Positions 27,351 through 36,715 of a stretch of DNA of 64,000 nt are shown here, in pieces; the stretch's first letter is position 1, and each line of letters opens with the position of its first letter. This DNA comes from Psychrobacter sp. 4Bb (GTDB lineage: Bacteria; Pseudomonadota; Gammaproteobacteria; Pseudomonadales; Moraxellaceae). The DNA lies in contig NZ_PJAS01000071.1 in assembly GCF_002836735.1 (NCBI RefSeq), positions 124,001 through 188,000 on the forward strand, in the 5' to 3' direction. Under the pieces are notes generated by a model, which saw nothing but the letters and a program-made list of their open reading frames with translations, was not told the origin of the DNA and did not search any database. The position numbers and the translations under genes were made by a program.

Positions 27351-28190
27351 TCAGTCTTTGATATAGATCAAATCCCAGACGCCATGCCCACGGTCGAGGC
27401 CACGACGCTCAAACTTGGTCATTGGACGGAAGTCAGGACGCTCAGTGAAGTTACCTGTACCTGCTTTGTTAGTCAGTCCAGCGAAACCATCCAATACTTC
27501 AACCATCCAAAATGCATAATGCTCCCAGTCAGTTGCTGTATGGAACCAGCCGCCTTGTTTTAAGCTGCGCGTAACGATAGTCATACGTTCAGGACTGACA
27601 AAACGACGCTTATAGTGGCGCTTCTTTTGCCATGGGTCAGGGAAGTATAGCTGAATACGGTCGATATGGTTTTCTGGTAGCTGCTTGAGCAATTGAATGG
27701 CATCACCGTTTATGATTTTTACGTTGCTCAAATCTTGGGTGCCAGCCATATACGCACATTTACCAATACCAGGCTCATGCACTTCTACACCGACAAAATT
27801 ACGAGTAGGGTCAGCGGCCGCCATTTCAATAAACGAATCGCCCAAGCCAAAACCAATCTCTACCGTAAGCGGCGCATCTGGGCCGTTAGGGCTATCGGCG
27901 AATAACGTACGTAGGTTGTCAATACCGGTAAGATCGCCATCACCAAAACTGTTATTGACCAAATACTCAGAAAATTCTGGAGCAGTTAGTGCAAGCTCAG
28001 CGTTTTTGTTCATGTGCGTACGGCGCTTCATAAACGTATTGACGATGCGGATATGCTTGTCAGAGGTCGGTTCTATCTCTTGGCTAGTGCTGTTATCGAT
28101 ATCGATAGGCTCGCTTGTGCTATTAAGGGTTTGCTCATCAATAGTATCGGTACTATTGACGTTGTCATTGATATCAGAATGTTGACTCAT
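27351..28190 (-). CDS. trmB: tRNA (guanine-N7-)-methyltransferase
   Basis: TrmB makes m7G46 in tRNA variable loops. The 279-residue protein contains the SAM-binding [14 protein letters not shown], the DP-W motif [18 protein letters not shown] and the [16 protein letters not shown]-terminus, all typical. The first ~55 residues are an acidic Asn/Asp/Ser/Thr-rich extension with no family counterpart, similar in style to the extensions on Ddl and RecX in this window. The first ATG (28190) is kept; a later start is possible. Confidence 0.93.
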   Translation of the reverse strand: MSQHSDINDNVNSTDTIDEQTLNSTSEPIDIDNSTSQEIEPTSDKHIRIVNTFMKRRTHMNKNAELALTAPEFSEYLVNNSFGDGDLTGIDNLRTLFADSPNGPDAPLTVEIGFGLGDSFIEMAAADPTRNFVGVEVHEPGIGKCAYMAGTQDLSNVKIINGDAIQLLKQLPENHIDRIQLYFPDPWQKKRHYKRRFVSPERMTIVTRSLKQGGWFHTATDWEHYAFWMVEVLDGFAGLTNKAGTGNFTERPDFRPMTKFERRGLDRGHGVWDLIYIKD

Positions 28191-28391
28191 AGGATTTGTA
28201 AGGCTTAATTAGGTGGGTGATGTTTGCTTATTATAAGTTAAATCCATACAACTGTGAACGGACAATCCTATTTTCGCGTATTTGCTGGTCGGTGCTGTGG
28301 TTTCTCTATGTTACACATGGGTTTTAGCGTTATCATATAATGGTATCTTTCAAGTGCTTTTCCTAAGAGTCAGTAAGTAGAGCGTGTTGCC

Positions 28392-29321
28392 ATGTTATTT
28401 ATTGAGACAGATTCACCGCCACCGTTTTATCAAGAGTCGTTAACACCTACTAAACGTAAGCAGTTAGACAAGTGGTTCATCGGTAATCGTACCCAGCGTT
28501 ATTACCTCAAACGTTTTGAGCAGTTTGATCAGCAAGGTTATCTGTCACCAAAATGGCATTGGGCTGCGTTTTTTATCACCTTTCCTTGGCTGCTATATCG
28601 CAAGCGCTATATGGATGCGATTGTCTATAGTGTTGCAGGGTGGTCTTTTATCCAGCTTAATGTGGCATTAGTGCTAGTCGCCTTTGAATTTATAGCGATG
28701 TCCTATGTGCCAGATGCTTATCAGATGGCAACACGTATCAGTATTGCCGCTGTTATTTGGCTATTTTGGTCGTTTATGGTGGCACGCTGGACAGATGCGT
28801 ATTACTACCGAATGGCAAGGCGTGAGATCGCTGATGCGATAAATGACCATCCGCGAGATGAGGCAGCACAGAAGGCACATCTGCAAAGAGAAGGCGGTGT
28901 TAGCTTGTTCGGACTGGCATTAGGGTTTGGTTTTTTTGCATTTTCGCTATTGGTGATTAAGGTGCAGTTCTTACCGATTATTGCCAAGCCAAAAGCAAAC
29001 GAAGTGTTGTTTGACGCTTATGATATTGCAAAGAATGCCCAAAATCGAGTGGCGTTGATTTATCAACAGACAGGGCAGTGCCCAGTAAATTTGCCCCTGA
29101 GTACCGAGCAGCAGCAAATACGCATGCATGTCGATACTCAGGCTGCTGGCGTGACAGAAACTGACTGTGCGGTAGTGGCAACGATTCAGAACGTGACGTT
29201 TCCGATACGCTATTTAAACGAGCAGACGCTGGTCTTTTATCATATACCAGACAGTGATAATTGGGATTGCACCAGCTCACTGAATAAAAAACAAGCTCCT
29301 AAAAACTGCATAGCTGATTAG
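28392..29321 (+). CDS. DUF2628 membrane protein with C-terminal pilin-like domain
   Basis: The 309-residue protein begins with a DUF2628-type region (residues ~20-150: YYLKRFEQFDQQGYLSPKWHWAAFF, then several membrane helices). A hydrophobic helix follows at about 169-190, and then a soluble ~105-residue domain resembling the globular part of type IV pilins: DAYDIAKNAQNRVALIYQQTG, paired cysteines, and a closing DNWDCTSSLNKKQAPKNC. The exported side is likely periplasmic. Function is unknown. No pilus genes are nearby. Confidence 0.65.
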   Translation: MLFIETDSPPPFYQESLTPTKRKQLDKWFIGNRTQRYYLKRFEQFDQQGYLSPKWHWAAFFITFPWLLYRKRYMDAIVYSVAGWSFIQLNVALVLVAFEFIAMSYVPDAYQMATRISIAAVIWLFWSFMVARWTDAYYYRMARREIADAINDHPRDEAAQKAHLQREGGVSLFGLALGFGFFAFSLLVIKVQFLPIIAKPKANEVLFDAYDIAKNAQNRVALIYQQTGQCPVNLPLSTEQQQIRMHVDTQAAGVTETDCAVVATIQNVTFPIRYLNEQTLVFYHIPDSDNWDCTSSLNKKQAPKNCIAD

Positions 29322-29379
29322 GGGCTGTGCTTTACGAGTGTTTATAGATGTTGCTAGTACTGAGAGCTACTGTTTAGGG

Positions 29380-31266
29380 TTAATGCTTAGGGTCCGTTGC
29401 AGTATCATTCTTTTCCTCAACTGGTGTTGCTTGGCTCTTTAACGCCTCATAAAAATCGGTCAAATCCATTTTACGTGCTTTACCAATGTCTTCGTCAAAC
29501 AAGCTTTCAAGCTCAGCCATTGCTGATTGTGCGGATTCAATCATGCTGGCTTCATCATCATAGATAGCTTGTTGGCGTTCGATCAAGTCATCATCATAGT
29601 CACGGAATGTTTTTACTGTTTCTCGCGCTTTTTCTGGTGAGATACCTAATAACTGTAGCGATTCGCGTGACATGTCCAAAGACGACAAATAAGTCTCACG
29701 CCAGATGTGCCGCACCCCAACCTCACGCAAGCGATAATAGTGCTGACGGTCGCGTGCTCTCGCCAATACAATCAGTTCAGGATAGTTTTTACGTAAATAC
29801 TGAGCGGTGGTGATAGAACGCTCTAAGTCATCGATAGCGAGAATAAACACTCGCGCTTTTTGAATACCTGCCGCTCTTAAAATCTCAGGGTTCTTTGGGT
29901 CGCCATAATAGACTTGGTTACCGAATTTTCTTACAAAATCTACTCGGTTTGCAGAGCGTTCGATGGCGGTAAATTCGATATTATGCATGCGCAGTACACG
30001 GCCAATAATCTGACCGACGCGGCCAAAGCCCGCAATGATGACCTGATGCTCATGATCGGGAATGGTATCGTATTCGCGGCTCGGCTTGCTCTTGGCAAAT
30101 AACGGCTCACCTACCTTTTCTAACAACAAGAATGCCAGAGGTGTCAGCGCCATCGAGATGGTAACGATAAGATTAAGGGTGTTAGCAAGCTCGGGTCGTA
30201 AGACATTTTGAGCGGTGGCGACACTGAATAAGACAAAGGCAAACTCACCACCTTGAGCTAGAGTTACGCCCAATCTGATACTCGTCGGCCAGCGATTGCC
30301 CGATACTTTTGCAATCCCTGCAATCACTGCAAACTTGATAAACATCAAGGCGAGCGCGCAGCCAATGATAAAGATGGGCTCTGCCAGAATGAGTTTGACA
30401 TCGGTAAGCATACCGACCGACATAAAGAAGAGACCTAATAACAATCCTTTAAAAGGTTCGATACTGGCCTCTAACTCATGGCGATACTCGGAATCTGCTA
30501 ACAACACACCTGTCAAAAATGCACCTAATGCCATTGATAGGCCAATTTGGCCCATTAAGATAGACACGCCCATCACAATAAATAGCGCGACCGCTGTCAG
30601 TAGTTCTGAGGCACCACTAGAAGCCACAAATTTAAAGAAGGGTCGAACCACATATCGGCTGGCGAAAATCAGTCCGGCAAAGACAGCAAAAACCTTACCA
30701 AAATAAATCAAATCGTAGCTTTGCTCACGCACCCCTGATAAAAAGGGAATGACTGCTAACAATGGAATGACCGCAATATCTTGGAATAATAAGATAGTGA
30801 AGGCTTCTCGACCATGCGTGCTTGAAAGCTGCTGTTTTTCAGTCAGTATCTGTAGTACAAATGCGGTAGAAGACAGCGCTAAACCAAAACCAACAATAAA
30901 GGCAGTATCTAGTTGTAAGGAGAAAAACTGGTGTAATAGCCACATTAGTAGCGTACCAGTCAAACCGACCTGCAAACCGCCCAATACAAATATAGAGCGG
31001 CGCAATGCCCAGAGCCGCGAAGGCTGGAGCTCAAGCCCGATAATAAACAGCAGCATGACCACACCAAACTCTGAAAAGTGCAATAGACTTTCAGCGTCGC
31101 CTGCCACATCCAAGCCACTTGGGCCCAATATGAGTCCAGTGATGAGGTAGCCTAAAACCGTTGCAATGCCGAAGCGTTTACCGAGAGGGACAAAGAGCAA
31201 TGCTGCTCCCAAAAAGATAGTGGCTTGCAACATGAGATTTGGTGAGCCGGCGGCAGCAGCAAACAT
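29380..31266 (-). CDS. Kef-type K+/H+ antiporter (CPA2 family)
   Basis: The 628-residue protein has an N-terminal CPA2 cation:proton exchanger domain with about 12 helices (to residue ~385), then an RCK/TrkA-N domain with the NAD-binding VIIAGFGRVGQIIGRVLR and the YYGDPKNPEILRAAG segment. The C-terminus is acidic. The architecture matches KefB/KefC, glutathione-gated potassium efflux systems, but no KefG/KefF partner gene is adjacent, so gating cannot be inferred. It sits in the inner membrane. A putative GGAGCCC ribosome binding site precedes the start. Confidence 0.88.
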   Translation of the reverse strand: MFAAAAGSPNLMLQATIFLGAALLFVPLGKRFGIATVLGYLITGLILGPSGLDVAGDAESLLHFSEFGVVMLLFIIGLELQPSRLWALRRSIFVLGGLQVGLTGTLLMWLLHQFFSLQLDTAFIVGFGLALSSTAFVLQILTEKQQLSSTHGREAFTILLFQDIAVIPLLAVIPFLSGVREQSYDLIYFGKVFAVFAGLIFASRYVVRPFFKFVASSGASELLTAVALFIVMGVSILMGQIGLSMALGAFLTGVLLADSEYRHELEASIEPFKGLLLGLFFMSVGMLTDVKLILAEPIFIIGCALALMFIKFAVIAGIAKVSGNRWPTSIRLGVTLAQGGEFAFVLFSVATAQNVLRPELANTLNLIVTISMALTPLAFLLLEKVGEPLFAKSKPSREYDTIPDHEHQVIIAGFGRVGQIIGRVLRMHNIEFTAIERSANRVDFVRKFGNQVYYGDPKNPEILRAAGIQKARVFILAIDDLERSITTAQYLRKNYPELIVLARARDRQHYYRLREVGVRHIWRETYLSSLDMSRESLQLLGISPEKARETVKTFRDYDDDLIERQQAIYDDEASMIESAQSAMAELESLFDEDIGKARKMDLTDFYEALKSQATPVEEKNDTATDPKH

Positions 31267-31357
31267 CTGGGCTCCTTAAAAATTTAAATAAAATACACAA
31301 TATAAAATGGACGTGACTAAAATCAGTATGACTAAAACGATATCGCGCTAGTATCGA

Positions 31358-32062
31358 TTATTTTTTGCGATAAATTTTCCACACACCATTGTCTGCAAGC
31401 GGATTATTATAAGCATCGTTGCGGCGTTTACGCGGTGTCTGGCGACTATCTACAATCTTAAAGTCAGGCAGGGCATGTACAATCAGACCAGTACGATAAA
31501 AGCGTACCCGCTCAGGCTCTAGCATCTCGCCCTTACTATCACGACAAAAAACATAAGCACGCAGATCGATAAATTCACGATGCGCTACCAGTCGCGCTTC
31601 CTCGTCATTCTCTAGCACTGCTGTCATGCGCTCGATTTCATCATCCGTATATTGACCACACTTATCCGTCAGAGCACCTACTGATCCAAAGCTTTTGGAT
31701 TCTTTAGCGCGTGTCTTAGTTAAATGTAAACGCTGAACATGATAGATAAATTGCGGTATCTCAAGGCTGGCTGGGAGCGGTAGATAGTCAGGTGGCATGT
31801 TGGCCGCTGGATAAAAATCCTTTGCACGCTCAAGCAGATTTTGCCAACGTTGTTGATAGGTTTGGACTTCGGCTAAGTTGCCTTCATAAATAGGCATATC
31901 ACGGATTTGTCGCAAAATATCAGGTGGAAACTGTTCATTACGAAAGTTTGCAATGTCTTCTTGCAGCGTTGATAACAAAACTTTAGCGTGTTTTTTGCCA
32001 TCTTTTGATGCAGGATCATCGATATAGTCTGGGGCGACAAAGGGTGCTGAGCGTCTAGACAT
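31358..32062 (-). CDS. Uncharacterised protein (234 aa)
   Basis: I do not recognise the family. The protein is hydrophilic, with many charged residues, no signal peptide and no membrane segment, so it is probably cytoplasmic. It ends in a strongly basic tail (TPRKRRND, WKIYRKK). The ATG at 32062 is the first in frame. It lies 91 bp upstream of the antiporter gene on the same strand and may be co-transcribed with it, which is the only hint at a role. Coding quality looks like its neighbours. Confidence 0.75.
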   Translation of the reverse strand: MSRRSAPFVAPDYIDDPASKDGKKHAKVLLSTLQEDIANFRNEQFPPDILRQIRDMPIYEGNLAEVQTYQQRWQNLLERAKDFYPAANMPPDYLPLPASLEIPQFIYHVQRLHLTKTRAKESKSFGSVGALTDKCGQYTDDEIERMTAVLENDEEARLVAHREFIDLRAYVFCRDSKGEMLEPERVRFYRTGLIVHALPDFKIVDSRQTPRKRRNDAYNNPLADNGVWKIYRKK

Positions 32063-32369
32063 AGTGTTATATCATCAATAGATAGAGTGAAAATACCAAA
32101 AAGTATGATTATAAAAATTAACTGGGGTGCTAAACAAAACTTTATAATAGTTATTATAACCACATAAGCCGATTTGGACTTAATTTTTTTAAGTTGAATA
32201 AAACAAAAGATTGTCGTAAATCAAGACTGCTTTAATGTGATCTAGATTCTAGTTCTAATTCTACGTAACTTTTATTATGAGCCAGTATCAGATGCCTATA
32301 CTTGTATTTTCTAGGTCGTGTTTCAAGTTACTGACTTCTTTATTCAGTCACTTAGCTGAAAATATATCG
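32063..32369. other. Intergenic gap (307 bp) with a small inverted repeat
   Basis: The gap lies between two minus-strand genes and should hold the promoter of the 234-aa gene. It contains TTATAATA-GT-TATTATAA (32142-32159), 80 bp upstream of that start. No gene or clear terminator is visible. Confidence 0.4.
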
Positions 32370-33551
32370 TTAATGGTTATGACCAATATGACTATTACCA
32401 TCAGGTAGCTGTCCCGAAATATCACAGACCAAGGCATCGCTATGTGAGATATTCTGAGGATGAGACGAGCTTTCGACCTGAATAGTAGCATGGTGAATAC
32501 CAAGCTCTAGCAGTCTTTGTTCGAGACTGGTAATTAGAATATTTGATTCATGGATACTCATTTCACCATCGACCACCACGTGACAAGATAGTGCATTAAG
32601 ACCGCTAGTAATACTCCAAACATGTAAGTCATGTACTTTTTGTACTTGAGAGTCTTCGAGTAATTTTTGCTCTACATCGACTAGCGATATATTGGCAGGC
32701 GTTCCTTCCATCAATATATGTACAGAATCACGTACGACGCGGTAGCCACTGATTAAAATAAGTACGGCAACGATTACTGATGCCACCGCGTCTGCCCATA
32801 CCCAACCAAAACCCATCATAAGTAGCGCAGCGATAATCGCAGCCACTGACCCTAATAAATCGCTCAATACGTGCAAATAGGCGCTTTGCATATTGAGGTT
32901 AACGGGTTCTGCATTATTCGGTTTCTGCTCTGTGATTTGGGCATCATCCGTACCATGATTATGGCTGTGTGGCTCGCCACCTTGACTACCTCGATGCATT
33001 AGCCAAGCGACCAAAATATTGATCAGCATACCGATAGTCGCCACGATAAGCATGCCTTGGGTCGCAATTTCTGGCGGTGAGTTAAAGCGTTTAATCGCTT
33101 CATAAAAAATCATCAAAGCAATTATGACAAGTGTCGCGCCATTTACCGTAGCAACTAATATCTCAAAGCGCTTGTAGCCGAAGGTTTTCTGGTGAGTGGC
33201 CGCTTTTTCGCCGATTTTAAATGCGACCAAAGTGGCGCCAAGCGCTATCGCATCGCTTAACATATGCCCTGCATCGGACAGCAAGGCCAAACTACCGGTA
33301 AGCCAGCCACCAATGGCTTCGATAAACATATAACCGGTAATGATAATAAAGCTGAACAGCAACGTACGCTGATAGCCCTTGGTATCTCGTGCTGTAGTTG
33401 TCTGCTCTAGATGCTCATCATGATCGTGATGGCCTTGGTTTTCTTGAGTGTAGTTATTTTCTTCATCTTCGCGAACGTACTTAGGCACATTCGTATTATC
33501 ATGCTGTTGGCTATGATTGTGCTCGTCAGAGTTTGGATTATTTGAATTCAT
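32370..33551 (-). CDS. Cation diffusion facilitator (Zn/Co/Cd exporter)
   Basis: The 393-residue protein is a CDF-family proton-coupled metal exporter like CzcD or ZitB. It has six transmembrane helices, the metal-site segments LLSDAGHMLSDA and HVLSDLLGS, a His-rich N-terminus (about 1-45) and a His-containing loop between helices 4 and 5 (GEPHSHNHGTDD), and a C-terminal cytoplasmic dimer domain. The C-terminal GNSHIGHNH adds more His. The ATG at 33551 is preferred to a TTG at 33563. Zinc is likely but not proven. It stands alone with no merR-type regulator beside it. Confidence 0.9.
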   Translation of the reverse strand: MNSNNPNSDEHNHSQQHDNTNVPKYVREDEENNYTQENQGHHDHDEHLEQTTTARDTKGYQRTLLFSFIIITGYMFIEAIGGWLTGSLALLSDAGHMLSDAIALGATLVAFKIGEKAATHQKTFGYKRFEILVATVNGATLVIIALMIFYEAIKRFNSPPEIATQGMLIVATIGMLINILVAWLMHRGSQGGEPHSHNHGTDDAQITEQKPNNAEPVNLNMQSAYLHVLSDLLGSVAAIIAALLMMGFGWVWADAVASVIVAVLILISGYRVVRDSVHILMEGTPANISLVDVEQKLLEDSQVQKVHDLHVWSITSGLNALSCHVVVDGEMSIHESNILITSLEQRLLELGIHHATIQVESSSHPQNISHSDALVCDISGQLPDGNSHIGHNH

Positions 33552-33785
33552 AATAATACTCAAATTCGCTGATAGTTGCGTTCGATAGATGATGTTTACT
33601 GATAAGTGACGTTTACTGATAAGTGATGCTTGCTATGGGTAGAGTAGGCATAGAGCCTTGATCGCATATCATTTGATAGTTATAAATTTAACATAGCCAA
33701 GCATGAGAAGCTGTAACGACGAAGTAAACATGATGAGGAGATGAGTAGAAAGATATGCACCCATTTGTTGAGAGCTGCGTGAGAA

Positions 33786-36074
33786 CTACCAACCGACAGG
33801 ATCAATGTCCAAAGTAAGCTTAAGGTATTTAGCGCTTGGTAGGGCAAGCACTGGCTGCCACCACTGTCCTAACACATGGTGCAATTGACGACGGTCTTTA
33901 GCCAATAGCAAAAGCTGTGCATGATAGCGGCTGTTCTTTTTACTCATGGGCGCATCAATAGGACCGAGAACAGCGAGGTTATGAGCATTCGGCAAATGCG
34001 CAATAGCATCCTTGAGTGCTTGAGTAGTAGCTGCTAATGTTTTACCTTCGCAGCGTATCAATGCAGCATGTCGATGAGGAGGTAAGCCCATCATTTGACG
34101 TTCTTGCAGTAGCTCGCGCGCGAATGACAAGTAGCCGTCTTTGACCAGTTTTAATAGTAACTCGTTATCAGGCTGCAACGTTTGAATCAATACGCGGCCA
34201 GCTTTGTCACCTCGACCAGCACGGCCAGCTACCTGAATCATGAGCTGTGCGGTATGCTCTGGTGAGCGGAAGTCTGCTGATAAAAATCCGCGATCAGCAT
34301 TGGGTAAGCAAACCAACGTAACGTTGGGGAAGTGATGACCTTTGGCAACCATCTGTGTACCGACTAATATGGCAGGGTTGCCTTTATTGATTTGCTCGTA
34401 AATATTTTCCCAACTGTCTTTGCGTCTTGTGGTATCACGGTCTATTTGAATAATCGGATAGAGCTCTTTGCTGGTTTGGGGGTTGGCAAAGATTGCGTGT
34501 AGATTTTCGCTAAGCCTTGTCGTTCCCATACCTTTGGCATCTAGGTTTTGACTGCCACAATCAGGGCATACGGTAGGGATATAGGCTTGCCAATCGCAAT
34601 GATGGCATTTCAAATAAGAGTTGCTTGAATAACTGTTTCGCTGGGATTGGCTATTATAGTGAACGGTCAGGTGCGCGTCACAGCGCGGACAATCTGCTTG
34701 CCAGCCACAAGCCTCGCACAATAGAACAGGTGCATAGCCACGACGATTCAAAAATATCAATACCTGATCACCAGCCTCTAGCGTTTGCCGTATCGCCCCG
34801 ATCATGGCATCTGTCAGCCCTGTATCATAGCGCGCACCGTCATCTTGTGCTTGTTGATGGGTACTTTGCAAGCGAGCATCGATCAGTTGCATGGTTGCAG
34901 GTTTGGCATTGCCCGGACGAGTAAGCAGTTGGTATTCTGCTAGTTTGCCATCATCGACCAGTTTTAAATGCTCAAGAGAAGGTGTGGCAGTACCAAGTAT
35001 CACTGGGATTTTGTATTGCAAACCTCGATAGAGAGCGACATCAGCGGCATGATAACGTAACGTGTCTTGTTGCTTATACGAGCCATCATGTGCCTCATCA
35101 ACGACAATCAGGCCTAAGTCTGCGAAAGGATATAGCACAGCTGAACGTGTGCCGATAACGATTTGTGCATGCCCCGTGCGGCAGTCTTGCCAACCTTGTA
35201 AGCGATGAGTGTTAGTCATGCCAGAGTGTAATAGCACAATATGGGCGGCAAACCGACTGGCAAATCTTGCCCGCGTTTGCGGTGTGAGGCCAATCTCTGG
35301 TACCAAAATAAGGACTTGTTTACCAGCCTTTAGTACGGCTTGCATCGCTTGCAGATAGACTTCGGTTTTACCACTACCAGTAATACCGTTGAGCAAAAAA
35401 CCAGTATAAGTATCGGATTCGTGTGCAGCAATAATAGCGTCGACAGCAAGTTTCTGCTCATCATTGAGATCAAGTGGCATTTTTGCCAGTTTAACTGGAA
35501 CAGGTACTTGTTTTGGCTGAATATAGCGCTCGACTAACCCTTTATCTTCTAGCGTCTTTAAAAATGCTCGTTGCACACCTTCTAGTAGCAATACATCTTC
35601 GCTTGCGCCATGCTGACCATGTAGCTTTAGCATGTCGAACTGCTGCTTTTGTTTTTTAGCATTGGCTCGAAAATCATCATCAGTGATATGAGGCAAAATG
35701 CGCCAATGGGTAATCAGCAAGTCTAATGGTTTGCCTTGACGGACAAGACTTGGCAGGATAACTGCTAACACATCGCCAAGCGGATAGTGGTAATAGCGGG
35801 CTAACCAATAGGCAAGCTTGAGCATGTCCAAGTCCAAAATAGGCTCAGCATCTAGACATTTATTGATGGGTTTGATTTTATTGACAGGTACGCTGCTATC
35901 GTCTTGTGAAATATGAGCAATTACAATACCAATCAGAGTCTGACGACCAAACGAAACCTCAACGCGGCTGCCGATTTGCGGTATCGCACTGTCTGGCAAA
36001 GCAAGCATATCAGCTGGTAGGCTATAGTCAAACACCCGATAAAGGGGAACGGGTAGAGCAACTTGTACCAACAT
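33786..36074 (-). CDS. priA: Primosomal replication restart helicase PriA
   Basis: PriA recognises stalled forks and reloads DnaB. The 762-residue protein has the N-terminal 3'-DNA-binding domain (VALPVPLYRVFDYSLP), Walker A GITGSGKTEVYLQ, the DEAH box VDEAHDGSYKQ, the zinc-binding Cys cluster beginning CEACGWQADCPRCDAH, and the helicase VAGRAGRG motif. A short Ser/Asn-rich insert sits within the zinc region between the Cys pairs. It is last in a minus-strand series spoT-ridA-priA, 147 bp after ridA. Confidence 0.97.
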   Translation of the reverse strand: MLVQVALPVPLYRVFDYSLPADMLALPDSAIPQIGSRVEVSFGRQTLIGIVIAHISQDDSSVPVNKIKPINKCLDAEPILDLDMLKLAYWLARYYHYPLGDVLAVILPSLVRQGKPLDLLITHWRILPHITDDDFRANAKKQKQQFDMLKLHGQHGASEDVLLLEGVQRAFLKTLEDKGLVERYIQPKQVPVPVKLAKMPLDLNDEQKLAVDAIIAAHESDTYTGFLLNGITGSGKTEVYLQAMQAVLKAGKQVLILVPEIGLTPQTRARFASRFAAHIVLLHSGMTNTHRLQGWQDCRTGHAQIVIGTRSAVLYPFADLGLIVVDEAHDGSYKQQDTLRYHAADVALYRGLQYKIPVILGTATPSLEHLKLVDDGKLAEYQLLTRPGNAKPATMQLIDARLQSTHQQAQDDGARYDTGLTDAMIGAIRQTLEAGDQVLIFLNRRGYAPVLLCEACGWQADCPRCDAHLTVHYNSQSQRNSYSSNSYLKCHHCDWQAYIPTVCPDCGSQNLDAKGMGTTRLSENLHAIFANPQTSKELYPIIQIDRDTTRRKDSWENIYEQINKGNPAILVGTQMVAKGHHFPNVTLVCLPNADRGFLSADFRSPEHTAQLMIQVAGRAGRGDKAGRVLIQTLQPDNELLLKLVKDGYLSFARELLQERQMMGLPPHRHAALIRCEGKTLAATTQALKDAIAHLPNAHNLAVLGPIDAPMSKKNSRYHAQLLLLAKDRRQLHHVLGQWWQPVLALPSAKYLKLTLDIDPVGW

Positions 36075-36132
36075 AAACGGCTTCGCAGTCTTATTAGGTG
36101 AATATGAGATCAGAATAATAGAACGGAGACCA

Positions 36133-36159
36133 ATAAGCTTAGCATGATGCTAAGCTTAT
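36133..36159. repeat. Perfect 27-bp palindrome between ridA and priA
   Basis: ATAAGCTTAGCAT, a single central G, then ATGCTAAGCTTAT: 13-bp perfect arms. It lies 63 bp past the ridA stop and 58 bp before the priA start, both on the minus strand. No T tail follows on either strand, so it is not a standard terminator; it could be an operator or an mRNA hairpin. Confidence 0.7.
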
Positions 36160-36221
36160 GGTGATATGACTTATAGGCTGTTGTTAAAATTAGCACCTAA
36201 TATTAAGCATTAAATATCATC

Positions 36222-36602
36222 TTATTCGATATAAAGAATAGACTCAATTTCTACCACACCACCTTTAGGTAGAGCAGCTACTTGGACGGCAGCGCGGGCA
36301 GGATATGGCTCGCTTAGATTGGCGACAAACACTTCGTTCAAGACAGCAAAATCACTCAAGTCAGTCAAAGATACATTGAATTTGACCACGTCATTTAGAC
36401 TGCCACCAGCTGCTTCACAGATAGCTTTGATGTTTTCAAATACTTGCTCAGCCTGTGCTTTAAAACCTTCTCTTAGTTCCATCGTGTCAGGATCAAAACC
36501 AAGCTGACCTGAGATATAAACAGTATTACCGACTTTTACAGCTTGAGAATAGGTGCCGACTGCTGCAGGTGCTTTATCAGTTTGGATAGTTTGACGAGTC
36601 AT
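36222..36602 (-). CDS. ridA: 2-iminobutanoate/2-iminopropanoate deaminase RidA
   Basis: RidA hydrolyses reactive enamine/imine intermediates made by PLP enzymes such as threonine dehydratase. The 126-residue protein has the family pattern: AVGTYSQAVKVGNTVYISGQLG at residues ~14-35 and the C-terminal PARAAVQVAALPKGGVVEIESI with the conserved Arg. Length is normal. An AAAGGGACACCCC purine stretch precedes the ATG. It lies 113 bp past spoT on the same strand, with a perfect inverted repeat in the gap. Confidence 0.95.
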   Translation of the reverse strand: MTRQTIQTDKAPAAVGTYSQAVKVGNTVYISGQLGFDPDTMELREGFKAQAEQVFENIKAICEAAGGSLNDVVKFNVSLTDLSDFAVLNEVFVANLSEPYPARAAVQVAALPKGGVVEIESILYIE

Positions 36603-36668
36603 GGGGTGTCCCTTTTATATTTTATGTGAGTGATTCATTTCTACTAGAATAGCAGTTCTATTTTAGCT

Positions 36669-36700
36669 ATTTGCATCACGACTATATCAGTGATGCAAAT
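36669..36700 (-). repeat. Perfect 11-bp inverted repeat between spoT and ridA
   Basis: ATTTGCATCAC (36669-36679) and GTGATGCAAAT (36690-36700) flank a 10-nt loop, starting 16 bases past the spoT stop on the minus strand. There is no T tract, so it may be an mRNA-stabilising hairpin or a weak or Rho-assisted terminator. Confidence 0.6.
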
Positions 36701-36715
36701 CAGCAAATGCGCTTA

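Noticed and set aside
27697..28185. 162-codon open frame on the plus strand over trmB
   Set aside because: Antisense to a clear TrmB; composition is biased to Ser/Leu/Val and it resembles no family.
30296..31150. Two plus-strand frames inside the Kef-type antiporter gene
   Set aside because: Antisense to a gene with a clear membrane and RCK domain pattern; both lack ribosome binding sites.
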